Assembly (NCBI GenBank): GCA_902803355.1
Contig: CADCPP010000036.1
Span: forward strand, 1-8,708
DNA: 8,708 nucleotides
From: an uncultured Lachnospiraceae bacterium
GTDB taxonomy: Bacteria; Bacillota; Clostridia; Lachnospirales; Lachnospiraceae
Direction of reading: 5' to 3'
Shown here: in pieces, positions 1 through 5,468 of the stretch
Layout: each line of letters opens with the position of its first letter
Numbering within the stretch: position 1 is the stretch's first letter
Position numbers and translations under genes: made by a program
Notes under the pieces: model-generated
Seen by the model: only the letters and a program-made list of their open reading frames with translations
Told to the model about the DNA's origin: nothing
Database searches by the model: none

Positions 1-227
1 ACGACCATCTGCAATGCTTCGACTAAAATCACACTGAGCGCACCTAAGAGCCCCTTGTCAGCCAGAAGCGCGTGCGCACCGCTAAGGTCGTGCTTTGCTT
101 CGAGCCTGATCAGGGGGATCATGATATCCTTCAGAAAGAAGGCAAACAGAAAAATGATGACCGAAAGGACCGCGAGGACGGCGAGCCTTCCGCCCTTTCG
201 GGGCTGCGGGCTTTCCTTCTTGTTCAT
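1..227 (-). CDS. TVP38/TMEM64 (VTT-domain) family membrane protein, N-terminal fragment
   Basis: Reading the complement from the ATG at 227-225 gives 75 open codons that run off the window edge, so the gene is partial. The protein starts with a short basic stretch (MNKKESPQPRKGG) followed by a hydrophobic segment at about residues 15-32 that should cross the membrane. After a polar loop comes a second hydrophobic stretch beginning DKGLLGALSVILVEALQMV. This layout, a first helix, a short amphipathic loop and then a GxLG...EALQ segment, resembles the N-terminus of TVP38/TMEM64 integral membrane proteins, related to DedA and possibly involved in lipid handling. A GAGG element lies about 7 nt before the start. 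The assignment rests on a short fragment and on remembered family patterns. The gene is divergent from corA and shares the 228-409 intergenic region with it. Confidence 0.6.
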   Translation of the reverse strand, partial: MNKKESPQPRKGGRLAVLAVLSVIIFLFAFFLKDIMIPLIRLEAKHDLSGAHALLADKGLLGALSVILVEALQMV

Positions 228-258
228 GCTGTGGCCTCAGTATTGATGGATTTTTTTT

Positions 259-287
259 ATCATAATATGGAGAGGCGGAAATTGCAA
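259..287 (-). promoter_or_regulatory. Sigma-A type promoter for the VTT-like gene
   Basis: On the minus strand, TTGCAA (287-282) is followed after exactly 17 nt by TATGAT (264-259), about 32 nt before the ATG at 227. The -35 matches consensus at four of six positions and the -10 at five of six. Predicted transcription starts near 252, leaving a short leader that contains the GAGG ribosome binding site. Confidence 0.5.
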
Positions 288-306
288 GAAGCGGGACAGA
301 AAAGCG

Positions 307-334
307 TTTTCTTCGGCAGATAATATGATATGAT
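307..334 (+). promoter_or_regulatory. Weak candidate promoter for corA
   Basis: Two overlapping TATGAT hexamers (324-329 and 329-334) lie in an AT-rich patch 76-86 nt before the corA start. Only a poor -35 (TTTTCT at 307-312, spacer 16) fits the second one. A 6-bp GC hairpin (CTGCCC/GGGCAG, 358-372, 3-nt loop) would sit in the resulting leader and has no U-tract. The call rests on the -10 alone. Confidence 0.25.
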
Positions 335-409
335 GGCAGCAAGGCGGATCGTGCAAGCTGCCCGCGGGGCAGGGACCGTAAGCCATTTTGAACAGGACAG
401 GGAAAGAAA

Positions 410-1327
410 ATGTATTATCTGATAAAGGAAACACTGAGACCGTGCAAGGCGGAGGAGATCTCCTCCGCAGGCGTACCCTATGTGGCGGTCCTCACGCCGG
501 AGGAGTGGCGGCGGGATAAGGAACGCTTTGCCATGGGGATCGATATGGAAGCCGATCTGCCTGCCGTGGCGCAGACCCGCGCGGTCGTCAACTACGATTC
601 GCTGACCGGCAGCATCGCCATCCCGCGTCTGGGCTATACGGCCCATATGACCGGCTCTTTTGCCTTTGCCCTGGATGAAAAGGGCGTGGTATTCATTGAT
701 GAAGGCGGCCTTGCCGCAAACATCGTCCGGGAGGTCGTGCAAAGCAAGCGCTGGCGCATGCCAAGCCTGGAGCGTTTTCTGTACGATTTTCTGGAGCAGA
801 TCATCGCACCGGATCTTTCCTGCCTGGAAGGGCTGGAACAGACGCTCGAAAAGATGGAAGATGAGATCTTAAACGGCGATGAGGAATCGATGCTGCCCAG
901 GCTGAACGCGATCCGCGGCGATCTGCTGGATCTGAACCTGCATTACGGGCAGCTTCTGGACCTGGGACTTGAGCTTGAAGAAAACGAAAATGATTTTTTC
1001 GCCGAGGAGAACCTGCGCTACTTCCGGCTGCTTACCGCACGCGCGGAACGGCTTAGGGACGTGGTGAACAACCTGCGCGAGTACACCGTCCAGCTGCGCG
1101 ACCTGATCCAGTCCCGCAATGACATGAAGCAGAACCGGATCATGACGCTGCTGACGGTCATCACGACCATCTTCACGCCGCTCACCCTGCTGACGGGCTG
1201 GTACGGCATGAACTTCCGCTACATGCCCGAGCTCGATACCCGCTGGGGCTATCCGGCAGTGATCGCAGTCAGTCTGATGATCGCGGCAGGCTGCCTGTTC
1301 TATTTCAAAAAGAAAAAGTGGCTGTAG
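410..1327 (+). CDS. corA: CorA-family magnesium/divalent cation transporter
   Basis: The 305-residue product has the CorA plan: an N-terminal cytoplasmic domain (about 1-110), a long helical stalk (about 115-243, rich in E, L and R with coiled-coil character), and two C-terminal membrane helices (about 245-263 and 282-299). The hallmark YGMNF motif is at 265-269 (GMN 266-268), followed by the periplasmic MPEL loop at 272-275. The protein ends in a basic cytoplasmic tail (FKKKKWL). CorA proteins form homopentameric channels that admit Mg2+ and sometimes Co2+ or Ni2+ through the GMN ring. The start is an ATG preceded by AGGGA (about 7 nt). The length is normal for the Firmicutes CorA-like group. 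No M-box Mg2+ riboswitch fits in the short leader. The 3' end runs directly into the ddh relic on the other strand. Ion specificity cannot be read from the sequence. Confidence 0.93.
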   Translation: MYYLIKETLRPCKAEEISSAGVPYVAVLTPEEWRRDKERFAMGIDMEADLPAVAQTRAVVNYDSLTGSIAIPRLGYTAHMTGSFAFALDEKGVVFIDEGGLAANIVREVVQSKRWRMPSLERFLYDFLEQIIAPDLSCLEGLEQTLEKMEDEILNGDEESMLPRLNAIRGDLLDLNLHYGQLLDLGLELEENENDFFAEENLRYFRLLTARAERLRDVVNNLREYTVQLRDLIQSRNDMKQNRIMTLLTVITTIFTPLTLLTGWYGMNFRYMPELDTRWGYPAVIAVSLMIAAGCLFYFKKKKWL

Positions 1328-1467
1328 ATCCGGGCGAGCGAGAACAGGCCGGGATCCCAGCCGCAGGAAATCAGTGCGGTATGTTCCATATCCGGATTCC
1401 GGGTGATGGCGGCTTCCGAGCCACGTCCCAGGTTTCCATATCCCATGATACCGATTCTGATCGCCAT
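1300..1467 (-). pseudogene. ddh: Relic of meso-diaminopimelate dehydrogenase (ddh), internally deleted and truncated
   Basis: The complement from ATG 1467-1465 reads 55 codons to a TAG at 1302-1300. Residues 1-28 match the N-terminus of diaminopimelate D-dehydrogenase: a Rossmann nucleotide-binding stretch (IRIGIMGYGNLGRG) followed by EAAITRNPDME. Residues 30-48 (TALISCGWDPGLFSLARIY) match a conserved block that in intact Ddh lies roughly 80-90 residues further on (family pattern recalled as VSTGWDPGMFS.NR.Y). The segment between is missing, joined in frame near 1381-1386. Homology stops near 1320-1327, where corA begins on the opposite strand; the last five codons (FFFLK) are the complement of the corA tail. 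Intact Ddh has about 320 residues and catalyses NADPH-dependent reductive amination of tetrahydrodipicolinate to meso-DAP in lysine and peptidoglycan synthesis. This remnant lacks the substrate domain and cannot be functional. A promoter and an AGGA sequence are still present upstream. Confidence 0.85.
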
Positions 1468-1500
1468 AGTAACTGCATCCTGTCAAAAAATATACCCGTA

Positions 1501-1529
1501 ATTATAGGCGCTTTTCCGGGAAAAGATAA
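1501..1529 (-). promoter_or_regulatory. Surviving promoter of the ddh relic
   Basis: On the minus strand a perfect TATAAT (1506-1501) lies 17 nt after TTATCT (1529-1524, three of six matches to TTGACA). It is placed 33 nt before the relic's ATG, with AGGA at about 10 nt from that codon. It probably still starts transcription towards the 3' end of corA, which would yield an antisense transcript. Confidence 0.5.
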
Positions 1530-1568
1530 TTCGGACCTGCAGTTTTTTGCCGTGGGAAACGGTGCGCA

Positions 1569-1597
1569 TTGACGAACGCCGTTTGAATGAATAAAAT
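1569..1597 (+). promoter_or_regulatory. Promoter of the esterase-DUF1294-flavoprotein unit
   Basis: TTGACG (1569-1574), a 17-nt spacer, and TAAAAT (1592-1597) each match the sigma-A consensus at five of six positions. Transcription should start near 1604, giving a leader of about 75 nt before the ATG at 1679. It is divergent from the ddh relic promoter. Confidence 0.65.
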
Positions 1598-1678
1598 AGG
1601 TGTATCGGAAAAGCCGGTGTTTTGAAACTGAATGAAAAACAGGAGAAACACCGGGAGGCAGAAGAAAGGGAAACGATC

Positions 1679-2431
1679 ATGATCGACAGGCGCAGAATTC
1701 AGATCCCGGGAATGGAAACGCAGAGGCCGCGCCGGCTCTATGTCTCTCTTCCCAGGGACTATGAGGCTTCCGATAAAAGATACCCGGTCCTCTACATGTT
1801 TGATGGACACAATGTTTTTTACGACCGCGACGCGACCTACGGCAAAAGCTGGGGCATGCGGGAATACCTGAAGAGATCAAAGCGGGAGATCATCGTTGTC
1901 GGGATCGAGTGCAATCCGGAGGGCAATAAGCGGCTGTCTGAATATTCTCCCTGGGATTTCTCCGCATGGGATCTCGGCCTGATCGAAGGCCGAGGCAGGC
2001 AGACGATGGAATGGATAACAAAGACCCTGAAGCCGGGAATCGACACGGAATACCGCACGCTTCCGGACAGGGAGCACACGCTGATTGCCGGAAGCTCTAT
2101 GGGCGGGCTGATGGCGGTGTATGCCGCCGTTGCGTGCAATGAGGTGTTTTCCCGCTCGGCCGGCCTTTCCCCCTGCCTTTTCCTAAATCCGGACAAGATG
2201 AAAGATCTGATCCGGAGCCGGAAGCTCCTTCAGCCGACGCGTATCTATATGGACTACGGCAGCGGCGAAACGGAGGAAAAGCCGGAAGACTGGGATCAGA
2301 TGTTCCGGACAGCCATAGACCTCTCTGATGCGGGCGCGCACGTCTGCGCCCAGGTCGTGCCGGACGCGCTCCACAGTGAAGCCTACTGGGAGAAACGGAT
2401 CCCGCAGTTCATGGATTATCTTCTCGGGTGA
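1679..2431 (+). CDS. Alpha/beta-hydrolase esterase (putative esterase / esterase D type)
   Basis: The 250-residue product has the layout of the putative-esterase family (PF00756 type), which includes esterase D, antigen 85 and enterochelin-esterase-like enzymes. An N-terminal strand region (RRLYVSLPRDYEA) leads to the family's YPVLYMFDGHNVF block at about 36-48. The nucleophile elbow GSSMG is at 138-142 with Ser140. A likely acid residue lies in DYGSGE at about residues 194-199, and the catalytic His is probably H232 in ALHSEAYW. No signal peptide is visible, so it should be cytoplasmic. The ATG at 1679 was chosen because AAAGGG lies 8 nt before it and family similarity begins just after. An in-frame TTG at 1622 would add 19 charged residues and has no better ribosome binding site. 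It is first in a three-gene unit. The substrate is unknown; carboxylic esters or siderophore-like esters are possible. Confidence 0.85.
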   Translation: MIDRRRIQIPGMETQRPRRLYVSLPRDYEASDKRYPVLYMFDGHNVFYDRDATYGKSWGMREYLKRSKREIIVVGIECNPEGNKRLSEYSPWDFSAWDLGLIEGRGRQTMEWITKTLKPGIDTEYRTLPDREHTLIAGSSMGGLMAVYAAVACNEVFSRSAGLSPCLFLNPDKMKDLIRSRKLLQPTRIYMDYGSGETEEKPEDWDQMFRTAIDLSDAGAHVCAQVVPDALHSEAYWEKRIPQFMDYLLG

Positions 2432-2437
2432 CGGAAC

Positions 2438-2719
2438 ATGAAGCCGCTTGTTATTGCTGTTATTATCTGGCTGTGTGTCGCTAACCTTGGCGCCCTGATC
2501 CTTTTCGGCGTAGATAAGAAGAGAGCCAAAGAAGGAAGGTGGAGGATCCCGGAAAAGACCCTGTTTCTTTCTGCGATCCTCGGTGGCAGCATCGGGGCGA
2601 TCCTCGGCATGCATCTGTTCCGCCATAAGACGAAGCACTGGTATTTTCGCTATGGCCTGCCGGCCATCTTGCTGGTGCAGATCGGACTTGGCCTGTGGCT
2701 GTCCGGCGTGCTGGGATAG
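2438..2719 (+). CDS. DUF1294 family small membrane protein
   Basis: This 93-residue protein has three hydrophobic segments (about 4-24, 43-61 and 72-91) and the pattern of DUF1294: a first helix ending LFGVDKKRAKEGRWRIPEKTL, then a glycine-rich helix (LGGSIGAILGM), then the conserved LFRHKTKHWYF block before the last helix. The family is widespread, sometimes joined to a cold-shock domain in other bacteria, and has no established function. The start lies 6 nt after the esterase stop with only a poor ribosome binding site (GGGTGA or CGGA), so translation is probably coupled to the esterase. The length is usual for the family. Confidence 0.85.
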   Translation: MKPLVIAVIIWLCVANLGALILFGVDKKRAKEGRWRIPEKTLFLSAILGGSIGAILGMHLFRHKTKHWYFRYGLPAILLVQIGLGLWLSGVLG

Positions 2720-2754
2720 AAACGATGGATTAAAGAATAAGGAGGATATCAGCT

Positions 2755-3381
2755 ATGCCGAAAGTACTGATAGTAAACGGAAGTCCGCGCGCGCAGGGCT
2801 GCACAGCGACGGCGCTGGAAGAGATGCGGAAGGTCTTCGCAGAGGAAGGGATCGAAACAGAGCTGATCCATGTGGGAAACAAGGCCATTCGCGGCTGCGC
2901 TGCCTGCGGGTACTGCTCGTCCCACGGGAAATGCGTGTTTGATGATCAGGTCAACGAGGCCGCTGTGAAATTTGAGGAGGCCGACGGCCTTGTTGTGGGC
3001 AGTCCGGTCTATTACGGTTCTCCGAACGGAACGATCCTCGCCTTCCTGGACAGGCTGTTTTACAGCACTTCTTTCTCAAAGCATCTGAAGGTCGGCGCGG
3101 CCGTCGTGAGCGCCAGACGGGGCGGGAATACGGCGAGCTTTGACGTGCTGAACAAGTATTTCAGCATCAGCGGCATGCCGATCGCCACGTCTACCTATTG
3201 GAATCAGGTCCATGGCTTTACCGCCGAGGATGTGAAAAAAGACCTGGAAGGGCTGCAGACGATGCGCAACCTGGCCAGAAACATGAGCTTTATGATCAAA
3301 GCGATCGCCGACGCGAAAGAAAAGTACGGCGCGCCGCTTGTTGAGCGGGGCGCTTTCACCAGTTTCCCGGATGGGAAATAA
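2755..3381 (+). CDS. NAD(P)H-dependent FMN reductase / iron-sulfur flavoprotein-like oxidoreductase
   Basis: The 208-residue flavodoxin-fold protein opens with the strand-loop KVLIVNGSPR (3-12) that binds the FMN phosphate. It continues with the SPVYYGSPNG motif (83-92), which contacts the flavin in WrbA and NADPH-dependent FMN reductase relatives. Between them is a compact cysteine cluster, C48-x2-C51-x2-C54-x5-C60, fitting the CX2CX2CX4-7C pattern of archaeal and clostridial iron-sulfur flavoproteins (Isf), which hold a [4Fe-4S] cluster. It is likely a cytoplasmic electron-transfer flavoprotein, with unknown partner. The start has an excellent AAGGAGGA (2739-2746) about 8 nt upstream. It is the last gene before a terminator. 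A plain FMN reductase without a cluster is also possible, since many homologues of this type are annotated only as flavodoxin family. Confidence 0.85.
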   Translation: MPKVLIVNGSPRAQGCTATALEEMRKVFAEEGIETELIHVGNKAIRGCAACGYCSSHGKCVFDDQVNEAAVKFEEADGLVVGSPVYYGSPNGTILAFLDRLFYSTSFSKHLKVGAAVVSARRGGNTASFDVLNKYFSISGMPIATSTYWNQVHGFTAEDVKKDLEGLQTMRNLARNMSFMIKAIADAKEKYGAPLVERGAFTSFPDGK

Positions 3382-3410
3382 GGCTAAGGAGCAGAAAGAT
3401 CAAAACAAAC

Positions 3411-3440
3411 AAAACACGCGGGCATGACGCGTGTTTTTGT
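3411..3440 (+). terminator. Rho-independent terminator of the esterase-flavoprotein unit
   Basis: A 10-bp stem AAAACACGCG (3411-3420) / CGCGTGTTTT (3428-3437) closes a 7-nt loop (GGCATGA) and runs into a T-rich tract (TTTTTGTTT). It lies 29 nt after the flavoprotein stop. The A-rich left arm would also give a U-tract on the opposite strand, so it may act in both directions. Confidence 0.85.
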
Positions 3441-3595
3441 TTCAAAAAAGCATATGACGAGCGATAAATGAAACAATTTCTCCTTGACAGGCATCCCGCC
3501 TCAGGGTATAATTGCGTTCAGCTGATTCGTTTTATTCCGCTGAAATGAAACGAAAATGCAGCTTATGCCGTAAAAATGCCGGCCTTCTTGTTTCA
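3437..3595 (+). repeat. Three copies of TTGTTTCA/TGAAACAA flanking the transporter promoter
   Basis: TTGTTTCA occurs at 3437-3444, its exact inverse TGAAACAA at 3469-3476, and TTGTTTCA again at 3588-3595. A one-base variant, TGAAACGA, is at 3546-3553. The first two form an inverted repeat ending 7 nt before the -35 box. They could be half-sites for a regulator, but the first copy overlaps the terminator tail, so part of the pattern may be incidental. Confidence 0.4.
3484..3512 (+). promoter_or_regulatory. Consensus sigma-A promoter of the ABC transporter operon
   Basis: A perfect TTGACA (3484-3489) is separated by exactly 17 nt from a perfect TATAAT (3507-3512). Transcription should begin near 3519-3520, giving an untranslated leader of about 140 nt before the lipoprotein gene. 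A full-consensus promoter implies strong basal output unless a repressor or leader structure limits it. Confidence 0.9.
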
Positions 3596-3608
3596 ATCCG
3601 CCGGACAT
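3521..3608 (+). promoter_or_regulatory. Structured 5' leader with two stem-loops
   Basis: Just after the predicted transcription start, TTCGTTTTATT (3526-3536) pairs with AATGAAACGAA (3544-3554) over 11 positions, with one G-U pair and a 7-nt loop. GCTG/CAGC (3521-3524/3559-3562) extends it across an internal loop. A second hairpin pairs ATGCCGGC (3576-3583) with GCCGG-A-CAT (3600-3608), with a single bulged A and a 16-nt loop. The loop sequence TTGTTTCA can alternatively pair with TGAAACGA in the first stem. Neither hairpin has a U-tract, so they are not simple attenuators. No known riboswitch class was recognised. Confidence 0.4.
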
Positions 3609-3660
3609 TGCCAAAGAACTAAACATGCGGCAGACCAATACTTCTTCAGGAGCAGTTGTT

Positions 3661-4692
3661 ATGAAAAAGATCATGTTAATCCTCGCAATGCTTTGCTGCA
3701 TGGCCGCCGTCCTTGCCGGCTGCGGCGGATCCAATCCCGGCGGAGAATCCGCCAAAAACGGAAAAGACCGCGTTGTGATCTATACCGCGGCAGAAGATGA
3801 GCGCATTGCCTATATCCAGGAGGAACTGGGCAAACAGTTCCCGAACACCGAGATCGTGATCCAGTCTCTCGGGACCGGCCAGCTGCTGTCCAAGCTGCAG
3901 GCAGAAGGAAAGAACAGCGACTGTGACATCTTCTACGATCTGGAGGTCGTCAATGCGGAGATCATCCTGAACGCCGTTCCGGATCTGTTTGCAGACCTGT
4001 CGGATTATGATTTCTCGGTCTACGATGCTTCCGTGACCGGCTATACGAACCGCCATCATCAGTACGCCGTGAACGGCAAGACGGCCGGCGCCTTCCTTGT
4101 CAATACGAAGGTCCTTGCGGAAAAGAATCTGCCTGTTCCGGCAAGCTATGAAGAGATGCTGAAGCCCGAGTACGCCGGCCTGATCTCCATGCCGAATCCC
4201 AAGTCCTCCGGGACCGGCTACAGCTATTATAACGGCATGATCACCATGCTCGGGGAAGATGAAGGCATGAAGTATTTTGAAGCCCTGAATCGCAATATCA
4301 AGGAATATACGACTTCCGGCTCCGCGCCGGCAAAGGCGGCTGTGCGCGGCGATGTGGCGATCGCTTACGGCCTGCTGTGGCAGTGCGTGAACTATGCGAA
4401 TGAGAATGAAGGCATGACGGTCGTCGTTCCCGAGCAGGGCCTGGCCTTTGACCTCTTTACCATGGGCATGATCTCCGGCCATGAAACGAAGGGCAGCGTG
4501 AAGGACGTGTTCAGCTATCTCTACAATGAACTGAACAAGCCGCAGTGCGCGAAGTTCAACCCCGACAAGATCTACGCCGACATGCCGGCGGCAGAGATCG
4601 CGAACTATCCGGGATCCTACAAGGAGATCACCATGGCCGGCCTGTTCGATTTCGAATACAAGCAGGGCCTGCTTGACAAGTGGCAGTACTAA
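3661..4692 (+). CDS. ABC transporter substrate-binding lipoprotein (Fe3+/2-aminoethylphosphonate/thiamine type)
   Basis: The 343-residue protein has a lipoprotein signal peptide: MKKIM, a hydrophobic core, and lipobox LAGC at 18-21, so Cys21 would be lipidated and the protein anchored outside the membrane. A short Gly/Ser linker leads to the mature domain, which starts RVVIYTAAEDERI. That strand, together with VIQSLGTGQLLSKLQAEG and the following CDIFYDLE, is typical of the type-2 binding proteins that include FbpA/AfuA (iron), PhnS-type (2-aminoethylphosphonate) and thiamine binders. The ATG at 3661 was preferred to an in-frame ATG at 3625 because AGGAG (3648-3652) lies 8 nt before it and the signal peptide begins there. 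It is the first gene of the operon; its stop overlaps the ribosome binding site region of the ATPase. The ligand is uncertain; the fused cytidylyltransferase two genes later favours a phosphono- or phospho-amine over iron. Confidence 0.88.
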   Translation: MKKIMLILAMLCCMAAVLAGCGGSNPGGESAKNGKDRVVIYTAAEDERIAYIQEELGKQFPNTEIVIQSLGTGQLLSKLQAEGKNSDCDIFYDLEVVNAEIILNAVPDLFADLSDYDFSVYDASVTGYTNRHHQYAVNGKTAGAFLVNTKVLAEKNLPVPASYEEMLKPEYAGLISMPNPKSSGTGYSYYNGMITMLGEDEGMKYFEALNRNIKEYTTSGSAPAKAAVRGDVAIAYGLLWQCVNYANENEGMTVVVPEQGLAFDLFTMGMISGHETKGSVKDVFSYLYNELNKPQCAKFNPDKIYADMPAAEIANYPGSYKEITMAGLFDFEYKQGLLDKWQY

Positions 4693-4703
4693 GGGAGGCG
4701 AAG

Positions 4704-5468
4704 ATGGAACAGCCCGCGGTCATCATCCGCTGTGAGAATATCAATAAAAAGTTCAGATCGAAGACCGTGCTGGAAGACATTTCCTTCGAGATCATGCGCG
4801 GAGAATTCCTGTCGCTTCTGGGCCCTTCGGGCTGTGGCAAGACGACGATCCTCCGCATGTTGATCGGCATCGAGAAGCCGTCCAGCGGCCGGATCATCAA
4901 GGACGGCGTGGATATTACGGAGATGCCGCCGAAGGAGCGGAACATCGGGATCGTCTTCCAGAACTATTCCCTGTTCCCGAACATGGACGTCTATCACAAC
5001 ATTTCCTATGCGCTGAGCGCGAAGAAGCTGGAAAAAGACGAGATCGACAGCAAAGTCCGCAGGATCGTGGAGATGGTCGGCCTGGAGGAGCATATCTATA
5101 AAAAGCCGCGCCAGCTTTCCGGCGGTCAGCAGCAGCGCGTCGCGATCGCGCGGACGCTGGTTTTAAACCCCGATGTCATCCTCTTTGACGAACCCATGTC
5201 GGCACTGGATGCGGAGATCAAGGTCGTGCTGCGTGAGCAGCTGAAGGAGATCCAGAAGAAGCTGAAGATCACCATGGTCTATGTCACCCATGATCAGGAG
5301 GAAGCGTTTGCCCTGTCCGACCGGATCATGGTCCTGAACGATCTGCGCATCGCGCAGCTGGATACGCCGCAGAACCTCTATCACAGGCCGGCGGATCCTT
5401 TTGTGAAGCGCTTTGTGGTCGACCATCTGGACCGGAAGGTCAGATCCATTGAGGAAAGCATCCGATGA
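4704..5468 (+). CDS. ABC transporter ATP-binding protein of the same importer
   Basis: This 254-residue ATPase has every expected motif: Walker A GPSGCGKT (40-47), Q-loop Gln86 in VFQNYSLFP, signature LSGGQQQ (138-144), Walker B VILFDEP with catalytic Glu163, D-loop SALD (166-169) and switch His196 (VTHDQEEA). It would energise uptake through the permease encoded next. It resembles the PotA/FbpC/PhnT class in sequence but ends about 40 residues after the switch region. The C-terminal TOBE-type regulatory domain that takes many members to 330-370 residues is absent. The ATG at 4704 follows GGGAGG (4693-4698), which sits right behind the binding-protein stop. A GTG at 4680 would add eight residues inside the upstream gene and was not chosen. 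The stop overlaps the next start (ATGA), indicating translational coupling and a 1:1 design with the permease. Confidence 0.95.
   Translation: MEQPAVIIRCENINKKFRSKTVLEDISFEIMRGEFLSLLGPSGCGKTTILRMLIGIEKPSSGRIIKDGVDITEMPPKERNIGIVFQNYSLFPNMDVYHNISYALSAKKLEKDEIDSKVRRIVEMVGLEEHIYKKPRQLSGGQQQRVAIARTLVLNPDVILFDEPMSALDAEIKVVLREQLKEIQKKLKITMVYVTHDQEEAFALSDRIMVLNDLRIAQLDTPQNLYHRPADPFVKRFVVDHLDRKVRSIEESIR

Noticed and set aside
410..1327. Possible M-box or other riboswitch control of corA
   Set aside because: The leader after the candidate -10 is only about 70 nt and contains one short GC hairpin, too little for a known Mg2+ riboswitch.
869..1486. 205-codon minus-strand frame across corA and the ddh relic
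   Set aside because: Its frame differs from the ddh relic frame and shows no recognisable domain; most of it is antisense to corA.
1318..1572. 84-codon plus-strand frame after corA
   Set aside because: It is antisense to the ddh relic and its promoter, lacks a ribosome binding site and has no hydrophobic or domain pattern.
3556..3573. Tiny leader peptide frame (MQLMP) in the transporter leader
   Set aside because: It has no ribosome binding site, is only five codons long and lies within the stem-loop region; there is no attenuator downstream to give it a role.
3625..3660. Upstream in-frame ATG for the binding protein
   Set aside because: It would place 12 polar residues before the signal peptide, and the AGGAG at 3648-3652 serves the ATG at 3661.
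3676..4482. 268-codon open frame on the minus strand inside the binding-protein gene
   Set aside because: It is a mirror of the well-supported lipoprotein gene in GC-rich DNA: no family pattern, no ribosome binding site, and a composition rich in His, Arg and Asp typical of antisense shadows.
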